DNA from: Limnohabitans sp. 63ED37-2
Lineage (GTDB): Bacteria; Pseudomonadota; Gammaproteobacteria; Burkholderiales; Burkholderiaceae_C
DNA length: 64,000 bases
Assembly (NCBI RefSeq): GCF_001412535.1
Contig: NZ_CP011774.1
Coordinates: 367,501-431,500 of the forward strand
Direction: 5' to 3'
The notes under the pieces are model-generated. The model did no database searches. It saw nothing but the letters and a program-made list of their open reading frames with translations, and was not told the origin of the DNA. Made by a program: the position numbers and the translations under genes. Shown here piece after piece: positions 48,513-57,263 of this stretch; position 1 is the stretch's first letter; each line of letters opens with the position of its first letter.

Positions 48513-50183
48513 ATGACAAAAAAACAAAAACTAGAGTTAACTTGGATTGGCAAGGATGACGTTGCTAAATTAGAGCCGCGCATACTAATTGAAGATGCTG
48601 AATTTTCATATCATGCGCCAAAGCGACATACTGATGCAGACTTGTTTGATAACAAGCTGATTTTTGGCGATAACCTGCTTGCGCTCAAGGCACTTGAGGA
48701 AGATTATGCAGGCAATATAAGGTGTATTTTTATCGATCCACCGTACAACACTGGATCAGCATTTGAACAATTTGGTTATGACGACGGTTTAGAGCATTCG
48801 ATATGGCTGTCATTAATGCGAGATCGCTTGAAGATATTAAAAAATTTAATGCGGAGCGACGGTAGCATTTGGATATCTATTGACGATAACGAGGCGCACT
48901 ATTTAAAAGTTATTTGTGATGAAATTTTTGGGCGAAACAATTTTGTTTCAAATATTGTTTGGCAAAAGCGAATACAACCTGACATGCGAGCAACAATTGG
49001 TGCAGGTCATGATCATATTTTGGTTTACGCAAGGGAAATTAGTGTTTTTAAAAGTAAGTTAAAAATGCTGCCCACAACAAATGAGCAACTTTCCCGCTAT
49101 AAGAATCCAGATAATGATCCTCGCGGAGCTTGGGTTTCAGCTGACTTTATGGCAAAGGGTTATAGACCTAACCAAATGTATGAAATCATTACACCTGCTG
49201 GAAAGATCTTGAAACCTCGTGCAGGCTCGTGTTGGCGAAATGTTGAGCCTGTTTATCAAAAATTAGTTACTGAAGGACGTATCTGGTTTGGTAAAGATGG
49301 TGATTCTGTACCAAGGAAAAAAACTTTCTTAAGTGAATCAGAAGGTATTGCAGCTTGGACTTGGTGGACAAATTCTGAGGTTGGACATAACCAAGAAGCC
49401 AAAAAGGAAGTGAATGCTTTATTTGGGGCTGAAAACGGATTTGAAACTCCTAAACCAGAAAGATTGTTATCGCGAATAATTCACCTTGCATCTGATCAGG
49501 GCGATATAGTCTTAGATTCTTTTGGGGGCTCAGGAACTACAGGGGCAGTTGCGCACAAGATGGGGCGGAAATGGATAATGATTGAGTTGGAAAATCATTG
49601 TTATACACACATCGTACCAAGACTGAAAAAGATAATTGATGGCGTTGATGACGGTGGTGTAACTGAAGACTTTGGTTGGAAAGGTGGTGGTGGATTTCGT
49701 TACTACAAACTCGCGCCTTCGCTTCTAGAAAAAGATAAATGGGGAAATTGGGTAATCAACAAAGACTACGACGCTAATCAACTTGCTGCTGCTGTTTGTA
49801 AGCACGAAGGGTTTACTTACAGTCCAAGCGAAAGTGACTGGTGGGCGCATGGCTTCAGCACTGAAACAGATTTCATTTACGTCACAACTCAAACTTTGAC
49901 GGAAGAACAATTGATTGCGCTAAGTGAGGACGTTGGCAACGAACGGACGTTACTTGTTTGCTGTTCAGCTTATAAAGCTAGTGCGGCAATGCTGAATGAC
50001 AAGCTATCAAACTTAACACTAAAGAAAATGCCACATGCACTGTTGTCAAAGTGTGAGTGGGGCAAAGACGACTACAGCTTGAATATATCTAAGCTGCCAG
50101 TAGCAACGCAAGATGACGAGCAGGAAGAAGTTCCTAAAAAGAAAGCAGCTAAAAAAGAAGCTGACTTGTTTGGCGAAGAATAA
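48513..50183 (+). CDS. Site-specific DNA methyltransferase, type III Mod-like
   Basis: A 556-residue beta-class N6-adenine or N4-cytosine methyltransferase. Motif order is IV then I: catalytic DPPYNTGSAFEQFGYDDG at about residue 76 and the SAM-binding DSFGGSGTTGAVAHKMGRKW in the middle. The DPPY form suits adenine methylation. A C-terminal target-recognition region and a Lys/Glu-rich tail follow. It directly abuts the helicase gene upstream and the Res-like gene 11 bp downstream. The methyltransferase would protect host DNA. Confidence 0.88.
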   Translation: MTKKQKLELTWIGKDDVAKLEPRILIEDAEFSYHAPKRHTDADLFDNKLIFGDNLLALKALEEDYAGNIRCIFIDPPYNTGSAFEQFGYDDGLEHSIWLSLMRDRLKILKNLMRSDGSIWISIDDNEAHYLKVICDEIFGRNNFVSNIVWQKRIQPDMRATIGAGHDHILVYAREISVFKSKLKMLPTTNEQLSRYKNPDNDPRGAWVSADFMAKGYRPNQMYEIITPAGKILKPRAGSCWRNVEPVYQKLVTEGRIWFGKDGDSVPRKKTFLSESEGIAAWTWWTNSEVGHNQEAKKEVNALFGAENGFETPKPERLLSRIIHLASDQGDIVLDSFGGSGTTGAVAHKMGRKWIMIELENHCYTHIVPRLKKIIDGVDDGGVTEDFGWKGGGGFRYYKLAPSLLEKDKWGNWVINKDYDANQLAAAVCKHEGFTYSPSESDWWAHGFSTETDFIYVTTQTLTEEQLIALSEDVGNERTLLVCCSAYKASAAMLNDKLSNLTLKKMPHALLSKCEWGKDDYSLNISKLPVATQDDEQEEVPKKKAAKKEADLFGEE

Positions 50184-50194
50184 AGAGAGCAAAC

Positions 50195-52954
50195 ATGACA
50201 GCCTTCTACAGCCTTAACGAAAAATCCAAACGCAGCGTGAACGCAATCAGTTCACGTCTTAGTCTTCGCCAACCTCAGCGTGACAGCCTTGAAATCTTAG
50301 CGCACATACTTGAGATTAACCCGCCAGTTAAAGGTGGCGACTTAATTGCTGAGCTGGCAAACGTGCAGGAAGCGTATCCAAACGTTGCTAGCTTTGACCG
50401 TGAGTTTGTGTCACTGTGTTTCGCATTGGCTACAGGCGTTGGTAAGACACGGTTGATGGGTGCTTTTATGGCGTTGTTGTACACACAGTATGGGGTACGC
50501 AACTTCTTTGTGCTCGCGCCAAACCTAACCATTTATAACAAGCTGATTACTGACTTTTCTCCTGCATCACCCAAGTACGTATTAAACGGCTTACAAGAAT
50601 TTGCCAACAATCCACCGCTTGTTATTACTGGCGACAACTATGACAGCGGCATTGACGTTGGCAGTGGCAGACTGAACCAAGATGAAGTAACCATCAACGT
50701 TTTTAACGTTGCCAAGATCAGCAGTGAAGTGCGTGGTGGCAAAGCGCCCCGTATCAAACGCCTAAGCGAATACATTGGCCAGAGCTATTTTGAGTACCTT
50801 GCTGGCTTGGATGATTTGGTAATGATCATGGATGAAAGCCATCGTTACCGTGCGAGTGCAGGCTTTAAGGCGATCAACGAACTAAAACCAATGCTTGGCT
50901 TGGAGCTGACTGCTACGCCTCAAATTGAAAGTGGTACGACTCCTGAGCGTTTCAAGAACGTCATTTATGACTATCCCCTTGCCAATGCTATTGCTGACGG
51001 GTTTGTTAAAGAGCCAGCCGTTGCTACACGAGAGGACTTTAATGCTGACAACTTTGGTGAAGAAGAACTTGAAGACTTAAAGATTCGTGATGGCGTAGTA
51101 GTGCACGAAGACACAAAAATTGAGTTGGCTACGTTTGCTCGCAACCACAATCTGCCAATTGTTAAACCGTTCATGCTCGTTGTAGCTAAAGACACGACAC
51201 ATGCTGACAACATCGTTGAGCGTATTAAGCGTGATGACTTTTTTGGCGGACGTTACAAAGATAAAGTCATTACTGTTCACTCAAACCAAAAAGGGACTGA
51301 GAGTGACGAAACCATTGCGCGGTTGCTCGCAGTGGAAGACCCTAATGAGCCAACAGAAATTGTTGTTCACGTAGACAAGCTTAAAGAGGGTTGGGACGTT
51401 CGCAACCTATACACGATCGTTCCACTCCGCGCTGCCAACTCTTCAACGCTTGTAGAGCAAAGCATTGGTCGCGGCTTGCGATTGCCATACGGAAAACGCA
51501 TGGGTGTAGCAGCAGTTGATCGCTTAACTATTGTTGCGCACGATAAATTTGATGCCATCATTAACGAGGCTAACAAGCCCAATTCAATCATCCGTTCAGT
51601 CATTCGCATTGGCAAAGACATTAACTTGGTTGGGAAAAAGGCTGTAACTGTTACCAACACAGCAATTGAACAACTGATTGGTCGCCCCACTGTTCAGCCA
51701 ATCCCATCACAACAATTTGAACTAGGAGTGCAGGGGAAGCCTGTACTTACAACCCGTGAAGAGCAAATGGTAGTGAACTTGATTGTTGAAGCCATCAAAG
51801 AAAATGAGCGCAGGGTTGTAGATGTGCCAAACCTTGAAGCGTTGATCAAACCTGACGTTCAAGAGCGCATCGCCAAGAAGGTTACTGAGGCTTACGAAAC
51901 AACCTACCAGCCAGCACAGGCGGAGTTTGCTGAAACTAGTACAAAGCCAGACATTGCAGCAATCGTCAAAGACAGCTTGAAGCGTTATCTGGATTTGAAC
52001 ATTGGCATCCCACGTATCAGCGTGCGACCTAAGGGAACTGTTCGTACAGGTTTTAAGGACTTTGAGCTGGATACCAGCGCCATCAATCAACAACCTGTTG
52101 ACCAAAATATCCTCATTCAACATTTGCGTACAAGTGACAGAGAACGAATTCACGCTGACTTGGCGTACGCAACAGAAGATCATTTTGAGAACTACATCGT
52201 TCGAAATTTAGTGGATTTTGATGACATTAGCTATGATGAGCACGCTGATATTTTGTACAAATTATCTGGTCAGGTCGTCGCGAGGCTTTGCAGTTACTTG
52301 AGTTCAGATGAAGAAGTGCTGAACGTAATTCAATTTAACCAACGTCAATTTGCTACCTACATCCATTCGCAAATGCAGGATCATTGGTGGCAAGAGGCTG
52401 ATGATGGCTATGAGGTAGTTGTTAGCCGTGGCTACCAAACTTTTACTGACACTAGCTATTCAGCAGATGGCAACGAGAAGCTGCGCAATGTGCATGTGCC
52501 ACTTGCTACAGGTGAGCGTGACAGGATCAGTGGGATGTTATTTGGTGGCTTCGAACGCTGCTCTTATCCTGTTCAAAAATTTAGCAGCGATAGTGAGCGT
52601 ATTTTTGCAAGCATGCTGGAGAAGGATTTGGATGCTAAGAAGTGGTTCAAACCCACTCGTGACCAATTTTCAATCAGCTACCGTGACACAAGTGGTAGTA
52701 CGGCAACCTATGAACCTGACTTCGTGGTTGAGACTGCTACGCACAAGTACATCGTTGAGCCTAAACAGGCTAGTTTGATGAACGACGCTAACGTACTAGC
52801 CAAGAAGGTGGCCGCAGTAACGTGGTGCCAAAACGCTACTGAACACGAACTTAAAAATGGTGGCAAAGCATGGGCTTACGTTCTTGTTCCTCACACTGCG
52901 ATTCTTCCAAGTGCTACGTTAATTGGCTTGATACAGCAATTTGGAGGTGTTTAG
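50195..52954 (+). CDS. Type III restriction endonuclease-like helicase-nuclease (Res)
   Basis: A 919-residue protein: SF2 helicase with Walker A LATGVGKTRLMGAF (about residue 78), DEAH-type box IMDESHRYRAS, LTATPQIESGT, and motif VI VEQSIGRGLRLPYGKRMG. Near the C-terminus YEPDFVVETATHKYIVEPKQ has the PD...ExK spacing of a restriction nuclease. Together with the Mod-like gene this is a type III-like restriction enzyme that cleaves unmethylated DNA. GAGAGCAAAC precedes the ATG at 50195. Confidence 0.88.
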   Translation: MTAFYSLNEKSKRSVNAISSRLSLRQPQRDSLEILAHILEINPPVKGGDLIAELANVQEAYPNVASFDREFVSLCFALATGVGKTRLMGAFMALLYTQYGVRNFFVLAPNLTIYNKLITDFSPASPKYVLNGLQEFANNPPLVITGDNYDSGIDVGSGRLNQDEVTINVFNVAKISSEVRGGKAPRIKRLSEYIGQSYFEYLAGLDDLVMIMDESHRYRASAGFKAINELKPMLGLELTATPQIESGTTPERFKNVIYDYPLANAIADGFVKEPAVATREDFNADNFGEEELEDLKIRDGVVVHEDTKIELATFARNHNLPIVKPFMLVVAKDTTHADNIVERIKRDDFFGGRYKDKVITVHSNQKGTESDETIARLLAVEDPNEPTEIVVHVDKLKEGWDVRNLYTIVPLRAANSSTLVEQSIGRGLRLPYGKRMGVAAVDRLTIVAHDKFDAIINEANKPNSIIRSVIRIGKDINLVGKKAVTVTNTAIEQLIGRPTVQPIPSQQFELGVQGKPVLTTREEQMVVNLIVEAIKENERRVVDVPNLEALIKPDVQERIAKKVTEAYETTYQPAQAEFAETSTKPDIAAIVKDSLKRYLDLNIGIPRISVRPKGTVRTGFKDFELDTSAINQQPVDQNILIQHLRTSDRERIHADLAYATEDHFENYIVRNLVDFDDISYDEHADILYKLSGQVVARLCSYLSSDEEVLNVIQFNQRQFATYIHSQMQDHWWQEADDGYEVVVSRGYQTFTDTSYSADGNEKLRNVHVPLATGERDRISGMLFGGFERCSYPVQKFSSDSERIFASMLEKDLDAKKWFKPTRDQFSISYRDTSGSTATYEPDFVVETATHKYIVEPKQASLMNDANVLAKKVAAVTWCQNATEHELKNGGKAWAYVLVPHTAILPSATLIGLIQQFGGV

Positions 52955-53142
52955 TGCAAAAAAATATTCCAACATCAACTGAGAAAAAGACTTGCAGGAG
53001 TTGTGGATTACTAAAAGATGTTGCATCATTAAAGAAAGTCACTTCCCATTCAACTGGAAAGACGACGGTTTCTTGGCGTTGTCAGATTTGTATCGCTAAA
53101 AAATCTTTTGTTAATGGCAAGCCAGTTTTTAATATTAAGTAA
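52954..53142 (+). CDS. Small zinc-ribbon protein coupled to Res
   Basis: A 62-residue protein starting with GTG at 52954, overlapping the Res stop by one base, with GGAGG six bases upstream. Two CxxC pairs (KTCRSCGLLKD and RCQICIAKK) form a probable zinc ribbon. It may be an accessory subunit or regulator of the restriction cluster; no known family. Confidence 0.6.
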   Translation: MQKNIPTSTEKKTCRSCGLLKDVASLKKVTSHSTGKTTVSWRCQICIAKKSFVNGKPVFNIK

Positions 53143-53219
53143 TTATTGGTTTTGATTTTATTGGTTTGTGTTGTTATTGAATTTATATAATTTTTTATCA
53201 ATAATTAAAATGGTGGTTG

Positions 53220-53648
53220 CTATTTTTTATACTTTCTATTGTTGACGCCGCTTATAAGTTCGTAGATCAATTGATTTGAAAGTTTTGTGTTGTTCCCATC
53301 TTCAAACGGGACAACTTCAGCTAATCTTGTCCTTTTGTCGTAGTAAGCGAATATGCAAATTTCTTGATCAGGTCTGTGAGCGATACCCCATGGAGTGGTC
53401 TCATGTTCAGGAAATCTCTTTCCTTCCATGCAATCAATGTGTATGAATACTGCAAATGAGAGCACGTCTGTATCATCGTTCTGATTGGTTTTTTCGTTGA
53501 ATCCATAGCCGTCAAACATAATTTTTACGCCAAACGGTTGATCGCCAGTTCTGTCACCTACATCAGGATTCTCGTATTTCATTGTTTCAACAAAGTCTGA
53601 AATCCAATGCTCAATGATGGATTCGTAGTTCGAAATTTTTTCGTTCAT
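53220..53648 (-). CDS. Unknown protein
   Basis: A 142-residue acidic protein (MNEKISNYESIIEHWISDFVE at its start, then KIMFDGYGFNEKTNQND). No family recognised and no signal peptide. AT-rich like the other element genes. It is convergent with the Res cluster. Confidence 0.5.
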   Translation of the reverse strand: MNEKISNYESIIEHWISDFVETMKYENPDVGDRTGDQPFGVKIMFDGYGFNEKTNQNDDTDVLSFAVFIHIDCMEGKRFPEHETTPWGIAHRPDQEICIFAYYDKRTRLAEVVPFEDGNNTKLSNQLIYELISGVNNRKYKK

Positions 53649-53785
53649 GATTAAGTTAATTTTGGTAGGAGTGCTTCTTTTCTTTAATGCACGTTTTACT
53701 TATCTGTGGTTGTCATGCTCAATCGCTCTCTGGTTTAATCTGCCAAAAGTTACCCTGAGTGAAGTTGCCGCTTAAACTGTCTTAT

Positions 53786-54331
53786 ATGAAAATTTACTAC
53801 TTGACTGGCATGGGTGGGACCTTGGAATCTGGCTTGGGGCAAGGCCTTCTGTCTAGAGGCTTTGAGGTTTCAGGCAGGGAGTTGTCAGGAACTTTCAGAA
53901 AGTTGGACTTTGCGCAGCAAGTGGATCTTGTTGCGAGTGATCTACAAAGCAACTTTTGGCGCGAAGACGCTCACGTCATTGCAAACTCATTTGGTGCTTA
54001 CCTATTCCTGCACGCACAGGCCCACATGGAGCCATACATTGGTAAAGTGATCTTGCTGTCGCCAATTGTTGGTGAGTTTTCCAACAAGGACACACGTATG
54101 AACTTCATCCCTCCACGTGCGGATAAACTTCAACAACTTGCAGAGGCGGGTAGTTTCCCAATCCCTAAGAATTGCCAAGTTCACGTTGGTTCAGAGGACT
54201 GGCAAAGCAATCCAGCAAACGTGGAAGCTTTTGGATCAATGTTGGGTATACCTGTGACGGTTGTTCTAAACGCTGGACATATGCTGCCAAAGGAGTATGT
54301 TGGTGACTTGTTGGATAAGTGGCTCAACTAA
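53786..54331 (+). CDS. Small alpha/beta hydrolase
   Basis: A 181-residue alpha/beta hydrolase fold protein. LTGMGGTLESGLGQGL is the oxyanion-side loop, the nucleophile serine lies in VIANSFGAYLFLH (a GxSxG variant with Asn and Phe), and the catalytic His is probably in NAGHMLPKEYV; an Asp in GSEDWQSN completes the triad. Similar to RBBP9/YdeN-type hydrolases in layout. Start ATG 53786 rather than the upstream GTG at 53759. Function on the element unknown. Confidence 0.68.
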   Translation: MKIYYLTGMGGTLESGLGQGLLSRGFEVSGRELSGTFRKLDFAQQVDLVASDLQSNFWREDAHVIANSFGAYLFLHAQAHMEPYIGKVILLSPIVGEFSNKDTRMNFIPPRADKLQQLAEAGSFPIPKNCQVHVGSEDWQSNPANVEAFGSMLGIPVTVVLNAGHMLPKEYVGDLLDKWLN

Positions 54332-54341
54332 GGAGGTCGCT

Positions 54342-54590
54342 ATGCCTGAAATAAAAATCAACGTTACTGTTGGCAATGAATATCAATCTATAAGTCTGAC
54401 TGCTAGCGAATGGCAAGCAGTACAAGGCGGTGCTTTTTTGGTCAAGTCTGTGGAAGGTGTCTATGAAGGGCAATCCTTCACATATGAATGGCATTTCAAT
54501 GATCCTCACTACTCTCAATCAACACTTGTTGTCACTTATGATGAAGGTGAAGGCTTCATAGGTTCCATCAGTGATGCTTGGGTAGATTGA
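54342..54590 (+). CDS. Small unknown protein at the right end of the element
   Basis: An 82-residue acidic protein (MPEIKINVTVGNEYQSISLTA at its start) predicted mainly beta-strand. GGAGGTCGCT precedes the ATG at 54342. It begins 10 bp after the hydrolase stop and is the last gene before the right attachment site. Confidence 0.5.
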   Translation: MPEIKINVTVGNEYQSISLTASEWQAVQGGAFLVKSVEGVYEGQSFTYEWHFNDPHYSQSTLVVTYDEGEGFIGSISDAWVD

Positions 54591-54657
54591 TGTTGGAAAA
54601 AAGTAATGGACGTAAATTTTTAGGAAATATTTTTTTAACTAAAAACGATACATTTCA

Positions 54658-54677
54658 CTACACACTTTGCTACACAC
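54658..54677. repeat. Paired CTACACAC repeats near the right end (attR arm region)
   Basis: Direct copies at 54658-54665 and 54670-54677, spaced 12 bp start to start, 57-76 bp from the right core. Same octamer and orientation as the pair at the left end. Confidence 0.55.
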
Positions 54678-54733
54678 CTGATAAAAAACGTCGTAAGTTG
54701 ATGATTTATAACGATATTTTATTTGTAAAACTT

Positions 54734-54778
54734 CTCATAATCCTTTGGTCCACGGTTCAAGTCCGTGACGCCCTACCA
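54734..54778 (+). pseudogene. 3' half of the host CAU tRNA gene (right junction of the element)
   Basis: Begins with the core CTCATAATC (54734-54742) and continues as anticodon-stem strand TCCTT, variable region, T-stem CACGG/CCGTG, acceptor strand ACGCCCT and encoded CCA. It completes the 5' half at 36957. In place it has no 5' half and cannot form a tRNA. Confidence 0.88.
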
Positions 54779-54856
54779 TTTACATGCAGCCACCGTCCAG
54801 GCTGTCTTGCGTAGCGCTTTGTCTAACTGCCAATATCATTCAATCAAGAGGGTGAA

Positions 54857-56050
54857 ATGGATAGACGTGATTTCATGGGTGGTGCACTGGCGCTCGCGTC
54901 TTCTTCTCTATCGGGTAACGCTTGGTCTGCAGACAAATGGGGCGCTGATCAAGGTTATCCAACGGGCTGGGGCGGACAGTTTTCCAGACTCCCTGAGTAC
55001 CGCGTCGGCAATTATTCGGGCGGCTTCGAAAAAATGTTCCCGCATCACATCATTGAAAAGTCGACAAGACCGACTGCCTTTGATGTCAATCTGATAAAAG
55101 ATTTCAAATACAAGTGGGGATTTTTCAACAAATCGCCAGATGAGTATCTCGACAGTTGGTCCACGACGGGTTTACTCATTTGTCGTGACTCGTCCATTTT
55201 TTATGAAAGCTACAGGCGCGGGCGTACAGCTCAGATGCGGCTGACCAGTTGGTCGATGGCAAAAAGTGTGACGTCTCTTTTGTTGGGAATTTGCCTGGAT
55301 AAAAAACTAATTGAGAGTTATGACGATACCGCCGAGAAGTACTTGCCTGAGTTGAAAGGCACTTTGCACGGGGGTATCACGCTGAGAAACTTGAGCAATA
55401 TGTCCAGTGGTGCGGATATCTTGCACGATAGGGACAACAGACAGATATATCCTGCAGCATTCACGTCAGGCTCTGCCAACATCGCACAAACAGTTGCCAA
55501 TTGGGATCGGCGCAAAGAAGACCAGGGGCGCACTTACAACTACAACGAGCTGTGTCCATTGACCATAGGTATGGTCATTAGAAAAGTGACGGGTATGTCT
55601 ATGGCAGCATTTGCTGAGCGCGTTTTATGGCAACCTATGGGCGCTGAGAACGCAGCAACCTGGACAACTGATTCGCAGAAGAATGAGTTTAATTGCATTG
55701 GCTTTGCAGCAACACTGCGGGATTGGGCTCGTTTGGGAACATTGGTGGCCAATCTTGGCAGGGTCGATAAAACCCAAGTGGTCAGTCAGGCGTGGATTCA
55801 GGAGTGCACAAGCTGGGGCGATAAAGATCAGCAAGTTCGAGTCGGTGTTGCATCTTCCAGATTTGGCTACAAGGCGCACATGTGGCACAACAAACCGGAT
55901 GGCTCACGTCTTTATTTCAATGGACACCACGGCCAAAGAGTTGTCATTGATTTGCCCACAAGAACTGTGATGGTGCACACAGCGGTGGATCACGATGGGA
56001 ATTGGCAGGCTGAGCTTTTTGAAATGTTTGAGGCGGCAACTAGAATTTGA
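54857..56050 (+). CDS. Serine hydrolase (class C beta-lactamase / 6-aminohexanoate-dimer hydrolase-like)
   Basis: A 397-residue member of the beta-lactamase (S12) superfamily. The N-terminus (MDRRDFMGGALALASSSLSG) looks like a Tat-type or Sec export signal with RR. The catalytic SxxK motif is SWSMAKSV (Ser about 133), a YxN-type motif is in RTYNYNELCPL, and a C-terminal HGQ triad (GHHGQRVVIDL) replaces KTG. These features fit NylB-like hydrolases. It lies just outside the element on the host side, with GAGGGTGAA before the ATG. Confidence 0.85.
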   Translation: MDRRDFMGGALALASSSLSGNAWSADKWGADQGYPTGWGGQFSRLPEYRVGNYSGGFEKMFPHHIIEKSTRPTAFDVNLIKDFKYKWGFFNKSPDEYLDSWSTTGLLICRDSSIFYESYRRGRTAQMRLTSWSMAKSVTSLLLGICLDKKLIESYDDTAEKYLPELKGTLHGGITLRNLSNMSSGADILHDRDNRQIYPAAFTSGSANIAQTVANWDRRKEDQGRTYNYNELCPLTIGMVIRKVTGMSMAAFAERVLWQPMGAENAATWTTDSQKNEFNCIGFAATLRDWARLGTLVANLGRVDKTQVVSQAWIQECTSWGDKDQQVRVGVASSRFGYKAHMWHNKPDGSRLYFNGHHGQRVVIDLPTRTVMVHTAVDHDGNWQAELFEMFEAATRI

Positions 56051-56181
56051 CTGATTCGTCACGCCACGAATTTTCATGGATGCGACTCTTAAGTTCATTC
56101 CAGATACCTGCTCCTGTATGCCCTCTACCATTCATTTGAATGGATTGGGTGCAGCCAAAACGCCAATCACGTCGAACGCCT

Positions 56182-57219
56182 TCAGGCCGTGTTTGTGAGA
56201 TCGTCTGCGTTGGGGATACGTCCTGTTTGGGTTGTAACCCCCCTTGCCTGGCGAATCGCATCCACCGTGGCCATCGCTGTGGCCTCGGCCGCCATCACCG
56301 TGAGCAGCATCAAATCCACCTGACCGGCTTCGGTGCCGGTGGCCAGCGCAAACAGCGTGTCGCCGTCTAGCGTGGTGTGGGCCGGGCGGATGCTGCGGGC
56401 CAGGCCGTCGTGGGCACTCATGGCCAAGCGCTTGGCTTGGGCTTTGGTCAGGGTGGCGTTGGTGGCCACCACGCCAATGGTGGTGTTGGTGCCGGGCAGA
56501 GGACGGCTGCCGCGCTCGCCCGCCAGCAAGGCGCGATGGGTGTTCAGCAAGTCTTTTCCATCGACCGTGCGGGCTCCGGCCAGCACTTGGCCTGTGTTGG
56601 GGTCGATCACATCGCCTACCGCGTTGCATGCGACCAAGGCGCCCACCACCCAGGGCCCTACGCGCACGCTGGCGTTGCCGATGCCGCCTTTCATGCAGCG
56701 ATCCAAGCCAAAGAGTTTGCCCACGCAGGCACCCGCGCCTGCGCCCACATTGCCTGCGGCGGGTGGGGTTGTGGTGGCCGCTTGGCAGGCGGCGTAGCCT
56801 GCCTCTGCGCCGGGCCGGGCTTGGGGGTCGTCACCCGCGCGCACCACGGGCAAGTCAAACAACACGGCCGCAGGCACGATGGGCACTCGGCCATAGCCGG
56901 TTTCAAAGCCGATGCCCTGCTCATCGAGCCAGCGCACCACGCCCGTGGCGGCGTCGAGGCCAAAGGCGCTGCCGCCGCTCAGCACCACGGCGTGCACTTT
57001 GTCGACCAAGTTGGCCGGGTCCAGCAAATCGGTCTCGCGGGTGCCGGGGGCTGCGCCACGCACATCCACCGCGCCTACAGCGCCTTGGGGGGACAAGACC
57101 ACCGAGCAGCCCGTCAGCCGTTCGCTGAGCGTGAAGTGACCGACCAGCAGGCCGGGGACATCGACCACAGAGCCCAAAAGGGATTGGGGGGGGCTGTTTA
57201 CAATCATTTGCGATGCCAT
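56182..57219 (-). CDS. P1-family peptidase (DmpA/NylC-like N-terminal hydrolase)
   Basis: A 345-residue self-processing N-terminal nucleophile hydrolase of the P1 family (beta-peptidyl aminopeptidase DmpA, nylonase NylC). Family blocks: VPGLLVGHFTLSERLTGCSVVL, VLSGGSAFGLDAATGVVRWL, GNASVRVGPWVVGALVACN and the region TIGVVATNATLTKAQAKRLA, where the autocleavage site is expected. It hydrolyses N-terminal amides of peptides or related compounds. It faces the dpp-type operon with 44 bp between the starts, suggesting joint peptide use. Confidence 0.88.
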   Translation of the reverse strand: MASQMIVNSPPQSLLGSVVDVPGLLVGHFTLSERLTGCSVVLSPQGAVGAVDVRGAAPGTRETDLLDPANLVDKVHAVVLSGGSAFGLDAATGVVRWLDEQGIGFETGYGRVPIVPAAVLFDLPVVRAGDDPQARPGAEAGYAACQAATTTPPAAGNVGAGAGACVGKLFGLDRCMKGGIGNASVRVGPWVVGALVACNAVGDVIDPNTGQVLAGARTVDGKDLLNTHRALLAGERGSRPLPGTNTTIGVVATNATLTKAQAKRLAMSAHDGLARSIRPAHTTLDGDTLFALATGTEAGQVDLMLLTVMAAEATAMATVDAIRQARGVTTQTGRIPNADDLTNTA

Positions 57220-57263
57220 TCAAAACCCTGTTCATCGTTGCTCACAGACCCCAAGGATAGCGC

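Larger units (their letters stand above)
36989..54742. mobile_element. 17.7-kb integrated element in the anticodon loop of a CAU tRNA gene
   Basis: Bounded by the 9-bp direct repeat CTCATAATC (36989-36997 and 54734-54742), which is the anticodon loop and adjacent stem base of the target tRNA. It is visibly more AT-rich than the flanks. Contents from left: replacement tRNA with group I intron, a tyrosine integrase, small unknown genes, a polymerase-like gene, a second short tyrosine recombinase, a type III-like restriction-modification cluster with SNF2 helicase, and small unknown genes. No conjugation, relaxase or capsid genes were recognised, so it is a defence-type island or satellite-like element rather than a complete phage or ICE. 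Confidence 0.87.

Noticed and set aside
45654..52954. A DISARM or BREX system
   Set aside because: The SNF2 ATPase and methyltransferase could suggest DISARM, but no DrmA/DrmB-like (DUF1998), PglZ, BrxC or Lon-like genes are present.
36989..54742. A complete prophage or conjugative element
   Set aside because: No capsid, terminase, portal, tail, relaxase or type IV secretion genes were recognised among the open frames.
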